NCBI GenBank assembly: GCA_028279215.1
Contig: JANQOF010000055.1
Location: forward strand, 1-64,000
Source of the DNA: Pirellulales bacterium
Lineage (GTDB): Bacteria > Planctomycetota > Planctomycetia > Pirellulales > Lacipirellulaceae
Direction of reading: 5' to 3'
DNA length: 64,000 nt
In this document: piece by piece, positions 59,982-64,000 of the stretch
How the letters are laid out: each line of letters starts with the position of its first letter
Numbering within the stretch: position 1 is the stretch's first letter
The notes under the pieces: model-generated
Database searches by the model: none
What the model saw: only the letters and a program-made list of their open reading frames with translations
Told to the model about the DNA's origin: nothing
Translations under genes and position numbers: made by a program

Positions 59982-61841
59982 ATGGATCGACCTGCCGAAA
60001 TCGCCAACGCTCCGCATGGTAGATTGGGCGAAGTGCTTGAAGAGTACTGGGGCTACGATAGCTTCCGACCGCTTCAGGCCGAGGCCATGGACTGTGTGCT
60101 CGCGGGGCGCGACTCGCTGGTGGTGCTGCCGACGGGTGGCGGGAAGTCGCTCTGCTACCAAGCGCCAGCGCTGGCAATGCCGGGCGTGGCGATTATCGTC
60201 TCGCCGCTGATTTCGTTGATGAAGGACCAAGTCGACGCACTGCGGGCCAACGGCGCGCCGGCGGCGTTCATCAATAGCTCGCTTTCGCCCGACGAGCGGC
60301 GTAAGGTAACCAGTTTGGTCCGTAGCGGCGAAGTCAAACTGCTGTACGCCGCACCCGAGCGGATCGTCCGTGACCAAACGCTGCAGTTTTTGAGTTCAGT
60401 CGACGTGTCGTTCGTGGCTATCGACGAAGCGCACTGCGTGAGCACCTGGGGGCACGACTTCCGCCCCGAATACACCGAACTCGGTCGGCTGAAACAAGCG
60501 CTGCCGGGCGTCGCGATTCACGCCTACACAGCCACAGCGGCCGATCGCGTTCAGCAAGACATCATCAGCGGCCTGTCGCTTCAGACGCCCGAGCTGCTGA
60601 TTGGGTCGTTCGATCGGCCGAACCTGGTGTATCGCGTGCGGCGTGGCACTCGGAAGCTGGAACAAATCGAGCAGGTGATCGCCCGGCACCCTGGCGAGTC
60701 GGGCATTGTGTACTGCATCAGCCGCAACGAGGTGGAGCGGGTTGCCGGGCAACTGAAGGAAGCGGGCATCCGGGCGGCCCCGTACCACGCCGGCATGGCC
60801 GATACGGCCCGCGCCCGCAATCAAGAAGCCTTCCTCACCGACCACATCGAAGTGATCGTGGCCACCGTGGCGTTTGGCATGGGCATCGACAAACCGAACG
60901 TCCGCTTTGTGGTGCATGCTGGCATGCCGAAGTCGCTCGAAGCCTATGTGCAAGAGAGCGGCCGGGCGGGTCGCGACGGACTCGAAGCCGAGTGCCTACT
61001 GCTCTACAGCGGAAAGGACCCCGTGCTCTGGCGAAGGATGATCGAAGAAGGGGAGCCCGCCGCACGCGAGGGCGCGCTGCGATCGCTCGACGAGATGCAA
61101 ACTTTCAGTAGCGCGGTCGCCTGTCGGCATCGGGCTATTGTGGAGTACTTTGGCCAGTCGTTCGAGAAAGAGAATTGCGCCGCGTGCGATTGCTGCCTGG
61201 GTGAGCTCAAACTGGCGGCCGAGCCACTGGTGAACGCCCAGAAGATCCTCTCGTGCGTCGCCCGGCTAGATCAGCGATTCGGTGCCGGCCACACGGCCAA
61301 GGTGCTGGCTGGCTCCAAAGATCAAAATGTCGCCAAGTTCAATCACACCGAGTTGAGTACTTACGGCATTCTGCGACACGAACATGGAACCACCATCCGC
61401 GACTGGATTGAACAACTGGTGGGGCAAGGGCATTTGGAAAAGGTCGGCGAGTACGGGGTGCTGCAAATCACGGCTGCTGGTCGACAGGTGCTGCGTGGCG
61501 AAACGACGCCCGTGTTGCTCGCACCGGCGAAGCGCGTGAAGGAATCTCGTTCAGCGGCCGAGGACAACTGGGAAGGAGTCGACCGCGGACTATTTGACGC
61601 GCTTCGCGAACTGCGCAGCGAATTGGCCGCTGAGAGAAGCGTGCCAGCGTACATTGTGTTCGGTGACACCGCGCTACGCGACATGGCCCGCCGACGGCCG
61701 ACTACTACCGAGGCCTTCGCCGAAGTTCGTGGCGTAGGAGCTGCGAAGCTACGAGATTTCGGCAAGGTCTTCTTGGAAGCGATCACGCAGTACTGCACGA
61801 CGATGGGCATCGCGACAGACGTGGTAGAGGGTGGACAGTAG
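59982..61841 (+). CDS. recQ: ATP-dependent DNA helicase RecQ
   Basis: A 619-aa 3'-5' helicase for DNA repair. LPTGGGKSLCYQ (motif I), DEAHCVSTWGHDFRPEY (motif II and aromatic loop), TATAADRVQQDI, AFGMGIDKPNVRFVVHAGMP and YVQESGRAGRDG (motif VI) are all intact. The RecQ zinc cysteines are seen in ACRHRAIVEYFG and CAACDCCLGE. A winged-helix part follows, and an HRDC domain ends the protein (LRELRSELAAERSVPAYIVF). No SD before ATG 59982. It converges on the next gene around a palindromic hairpin. Confidence 0.97.
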   Translation: MDRPAEIANAPHGRLGEVLEEYWGYDSFRPLQAEAMDCVLAGRDSLVVLPTGGGKSLCYQAPALAMPGVAIIVSPLISLMKDQVDALRANGAPAAFINSSLSPDERRKVTSLVRSGEVKLLYAAPERIVRDQTLQFLSSVDVSFVAIDEAHCVSTWGHDFRPEYTELGRLKQALPGVAIHAYTATAADRVQQDIISGLSLQTPELLIGSFDRPNLVYRVRRGTRKLEQIEQVIARHPGESGIVYCISRNEVERVAGQLKEAGIRAAPYHAGMADTARARNQEAFLTDHIEVIVATVAFGMGIDKPNVRFVVHAGMPKSLEAYVQESGRAGRDGLEAECLLLYSGKDPVLWRRMIEEGEPAAREGALRSLDEMQTFSSAVACRHRAIVEYFGQSFEKENCAACDCCLGELKLAAEPLVNAQKILSCVARLDQRFGAGHTAKVLAGSKDQNVAKFNHTELSTYGILRHEHGTTIRDWIEQLVGQGHLEKVGEYGVLQITAAGRQVLRGETTPVLLAPAKRVKESRSAAEDNWEGVDRGLFDALRELRSELAAERSVPAYIVFGDTALRDMARRRPTTTEAFAEVRGVGAAKLRDFGKVFLEAITQYCTTMGIATDVVEGGQ

Positions 61842-61857
61842 CCGGTGCCGCAGTACT

Positions 61858-61879
61858 CCTCTCCCCTCGAGGGGAGAGG
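61858..61879. terminator. Palindromic hairpin between convergent genes
   Basis: CCTCTCCCC-TCGA-GGGGAGAGG is a perfect palindrome lying 17 bp after the recQ stop and 24 bp before the stop of the converging gene. It is a near twin of the hairpin at 8775-8797. Confidence 0.6.
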
Positions 61880-61902
61880 CCGGGCGAGGAGTGGACCAGC
61901 AA

Positions 61903-63681
61903 CTAGAATTTCCAACGGAACTCGGCGCGAGCGCCGCTGATGTCGCGCGAGTTGTCGAGCCAGCCATACATGGCATCGAAGCGGAGCAAATGAGCATTGG
62001 AGATGGGCACCTGGTAACGTATGCCGACGCCGGCTTGATCGCCCGGTGCGGATCGACCAGCAGACGGGCCACGAACCTGAAACGCCGCTGCCTCGATGAT
62101 GAGTTGCTGATTGTAGTCGGGACCCAACAGGTCGACGCCGCTGGCCAGTCCGTAGGTGTTGTTGCCGGTGGCGTCGAGTGTCGGGTAGCCGGTCAGCGCA
62201 TCGCTTTGGAACAAGATGCCAGTGTTGAACAACACGCCACCGAATACGGCCGCCCGAGCCGCTGGCTGGGGGCGATCGAAACCCGCGAAGACGTTGACAT
62301 AGGGAAGCAAATTGTAGGGCAGCGGAGTGATAAGTGTATTCTCGACCAACAGCAACACGCCGTCGGCCGTCCGCGCGCTTTCGGGCCCGCGCTGCCCTGC
62401 ATTAACGATCACCCGCATCGAGTTGGAAACAAAATTGAGATACCGCCGAGTATAGGAGATGCCAATGTTGTGGTAGCTGCGCGCCGAATCCTTGGTGTCG
62501 TTTATGTAGGCGTATCCGGCTTCGAAGTAACCGCCGCGACTTTCGATGAAGGTCGTCGCCCCGTACAACTGTCCAGCATCTTCGTTGAAGAGAAAGGCGT
62601 CGGAACTCACTTTGTCGAACGCGGCGAAGAACGTGACGTCGTAATTCGACCAATCGAGCCATGGACTGTTGCGGGCCGGTATCGTAGCCGCGAGGCCGAT
62701 CATCGCGTCCTGCATCCAGATGCCGTTTTGGAACAGCAGTGGAACGAGACCCGCGGTAAACGGCAAGTCGAACGCTGCATACTCATCGTTGAAACCTCCG
62801 AGAATTTGCCCGAGGTCACCTTCGAAGAACAGCGTGTCGGTGTTGGTGTCGAAGAAGTCGAGATCGTCGATAAACTCGCCGTTCTCGATCCGCATAAAGG
62901 AGTTGCCGTCTTGGAATGGCCCCGTGAACATGTGAATCCGTTCGGTGGCCGTAATCCAATAGTCGAGTTCAAGATTCAATCGATGGGCAAACACCGAGCG
63001 ATCCCCGTTCGCCAAGTTATTCTGCGCGTAGGCAATTCGATAATCGCCGTAGATGTAGAACTTCTGCAGCACCAGATTCGTCGGACCGAAGCAATCTTGC
63101 CACTGTGGAACGGGTCCGTTTCGGTAAAACGGAAAGCCCCACTCGACCAATGGATGCTGCACCGGCACTTGGTACTTGCCGCCATAGATGTTCAGCTCGG
63201 CACCCGTGTTCCAAGGAATGTGGTCGTAAATGGGGTCACAACTAAAATCGCCTTGATAGTACGTCGAGAAGTCGGCCTGCCAGTCCGTCGCCGGCGGATG
63301 ATGAATCACATGCCCGGGTGTGGGTTGATTGTCCGCACGCTTCCGAGCCGCATCGTGCTCCAACTCGCATGCCATCGACTCAGCAACGCTCTCGGGAATC
63401 GGTGGCGGGGGAATCGCACCAAACCGAAGCACACTAGGCTGAAAGCCGACATGCGTCCGACAATCCCAAGCAGTACGCAGCGGAAGTCGCTCGTCGTTGA
63501 TAGTAGTAGCGGTTTGATCGGAGGCGCTGCGAGTTTCGCGCATCCCGCCATCGAAACTTGGAGCAGCAAACAATGGTGCTTCGTCCGCTTCGCCAACCGA
63601 CGTCAACACGCACAGCGCGAGCAGCAGGCCGATTCGGCCAACTGCGCGCCGCATCGCATTGCAACGGTTGTTATGGTACAT
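61903..63681 (-). CDS. Outer-membrane beta-barrel protein (porin-like)
   Basis: A 592-aa protein with a signal peptide (AVGRIGLLLALCVLTSVGEA). The C-terminal 400 residues show alternating hydrophobic strands (YFEAGYAYINDTKDSARSYH, NIGISYTRRYLNFVSNSMRV, GVGIRYQVPISNAHLLRFDA) and end in EFRWKF, the terminal Phe of barrel proteins. The 120 residues after the signal are non-barrel and Pro-rich. Homologues of this length are common in planctomycetes and are of unknown substrate. ATG 63681 or ATG 63654 may be used; the second gives a tighter signal peptide. Confidence 0.8.
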   Translation of the reverse strand: MYHNNRCNAMRRAVGRIGLLLALCVLTSVGEADEAPLFAAPSFDGGMRETRSASDQTATTINDERLPLRTAWDCRTHVGFQPSVLRFGAIPPPPIPESVAESMACELEHDAARKRADNQPTPGHVIHHPPATDWQADFSTYYQGDFSCDPIYDHIPWNTGAELNIYGGKYQVPVQHPLVEWGFPFYRNGPVPQWQDCFGPTNLVLQKFYIYGDYRIAYAQNNLANGDRSVFAHRLNLELDYWITATERIHMFTGPFQDGNSFMRIENGEFIDDLDFFDTNTDTLFFEGDLGQILGGFNDEYAAFDLPFTAGLVPLLFQNGIWMQDAMIGLAATIPARNSPWLDWSNYDVTFFAAFDKVSSDAFLFNEDAGQLYGATTFIESRGGYFEAGYAYINDTKDSARSYHNIGISYTRRYLNFVSNSMRVIVNAGQRGPESARTADGVLLLVENTLITPLPYNLLPYVNVFAGFDRPQPAARAAVFGGVLFNTGILFQSDALTGYPTLDATGNNTYGLASGVDLLGPDYNQQLIIEAAAFQVRGPSAGRSAPGDQAGVGIRYQVPISNAHLLRFDAMYGWLDNSRDISGARAEFRWKF

Positions 63682-63711
63682 GTTCGTCTTGCTGTGCGGG
63701 CGTCTACGGTT

Positions 63712-64000
63712 CTACCGCACGTCGAATTCCACCGAGTATGGGTGCACGTCAATTACACCTTCGTTCATCGCCCTCTGCATTTCGGCGGTAGCACCACAGA
63801 AGTCCATGAAGTAAATCGGTTCGGCGCGGCTCCGCATACGGAAGGTCAGTCGATAGCGGCCAGGTTCGCAAATCAGATCGCCTGGTATTCGATATTTGAC
63901 TTTCTTCTTACCGAGCGGCGCAATCGACCGGCTCTCCATGCGGATGAACGGCGGATGGTTGGTCACCGAGACGGGGATGTTGCCGGGGCGAAGGAACGGC
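63712..64000 (-). CDS. C-terminal part of an unknown protein
   Basis: The frame is open from the window edge to a stop at 63712, 95 residues long, so the gene starts beyond 64000. The visible part (VSVTNHPPFIRMESRSI, KVKYRIPGDLICEPGRYRLT, EPIYFMDFCGATAEMQRAMN, VIDVHPYSVEFDVR) is beta-rich, like a small immunoglobulin-like domain. No family recognised. It is 30 bp upstream of the barrel protein start on the same strand and probably in the same transcript. Confidence 0.6.
   Translation of the reverse strand, partial: PFLRPGNIPVSVTNHPPFIRMESRSIAPLGKKKVKYRIPGDLICEPGRYRLTFRMRSRAEPIYFMDFCGATAEMQRAMNEGVIDVHPYSVEFDVR

Noticed and set aside
1..64000. CRISPR arrays, tRNA, rRNA, insertion-sequence transposases or prophage genes
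   Set aside because: No regularly spaced repeats, no cloverleaf or rRNA segments in the gene-free regions, and no transposase, integrase or phage structural motif in any frame examined by eye.

Overview
The window reads as chromosomal DNA of a planctomycete, most likely of the Pirellulales. The evidence is the combination of a formylmethanofuran-type C1 gene (fhcB), a Cys-type sulfatase, a GH172 enzyme, Lpx-type outer-membrane genes next to cysteine-rich beta-barrel-like proteins, a PEP-CTERM metalloprotease, GldFG/DUF4340 ABC genes, a small membrane protein beginning with an 'NPYAAP' motif, and many starts with weak or no Shine-Dalgarno sequence. This is inferred from gene content; no rRNA or tRNA gene was seen.

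Layout. 1-10 kb: the edge of fhcB, an RRM protein, an alpha-glucan phosphorylase, a Rid protein, a cupin gene with an internal stop, a small lipoprotein, a methyltransferase-cupin pair lying between two copies of a dispersed repeat, an acyl-CoA dehydrogenase-like protein, cysC and a BON-like protein. 10-21 kb, minus strand: nadB, then an ABC ATPase, a GldF-GldG-like permease fusion and a DUF4340 protein, and separately a 1185-aa membrane protein with a very long E/G/Q/S-rich tract. 21-28 kb: lpxK, a nested palindromic repeat, DUF971 and L7/L12-like small proteins, two related membrane proteins, a secreted acidic protein and guaB. 28-36 kb: a universal stress protein, an AraC regulator divergent from three exported enzymes (sulfatase, tyrosine-phosphatase-like, Tat-exported dihydroxyphthalate-decarboxylase-like), a GH172 protein, and about 1 kb of repeat-rich DNA. 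36-39.5 kb: a DUF4139 (MuiA-like) protein and a beta-barrel-like protein, convergent around a strong hairpin.

39.7-48.5 kb is the most interesting part. Five minus-strand genes encode a ferredoxin/flavin reductase, a tetraheme cytochrome, a protein fusing two cyclic-nucleotide-binding domains to a four-cluster ferredoxin, a diheme cytochrome b, and a membrane-anchored decaheme cytochrome with a duplicated cysteine motif on its cytoplasmic side. A class III nucleotidyl cyclase is divergent from them across only 90 bp. Together they look like a transmembrane electron-transfer chain controlled directly by a cyclic nucleotide made next door.

48.5-64 kb: a secreted hypothetical protein, aroC, purC, a GH10-like protein lacking its acid/base residue, a STAS-like protein, alaS, a PEP-CTERM metalloprotease, recQ, an outer-membrane beta-barrel protein and the 3' end of one more gene. 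Several convergent gene pairs overlap at their 3' ends.
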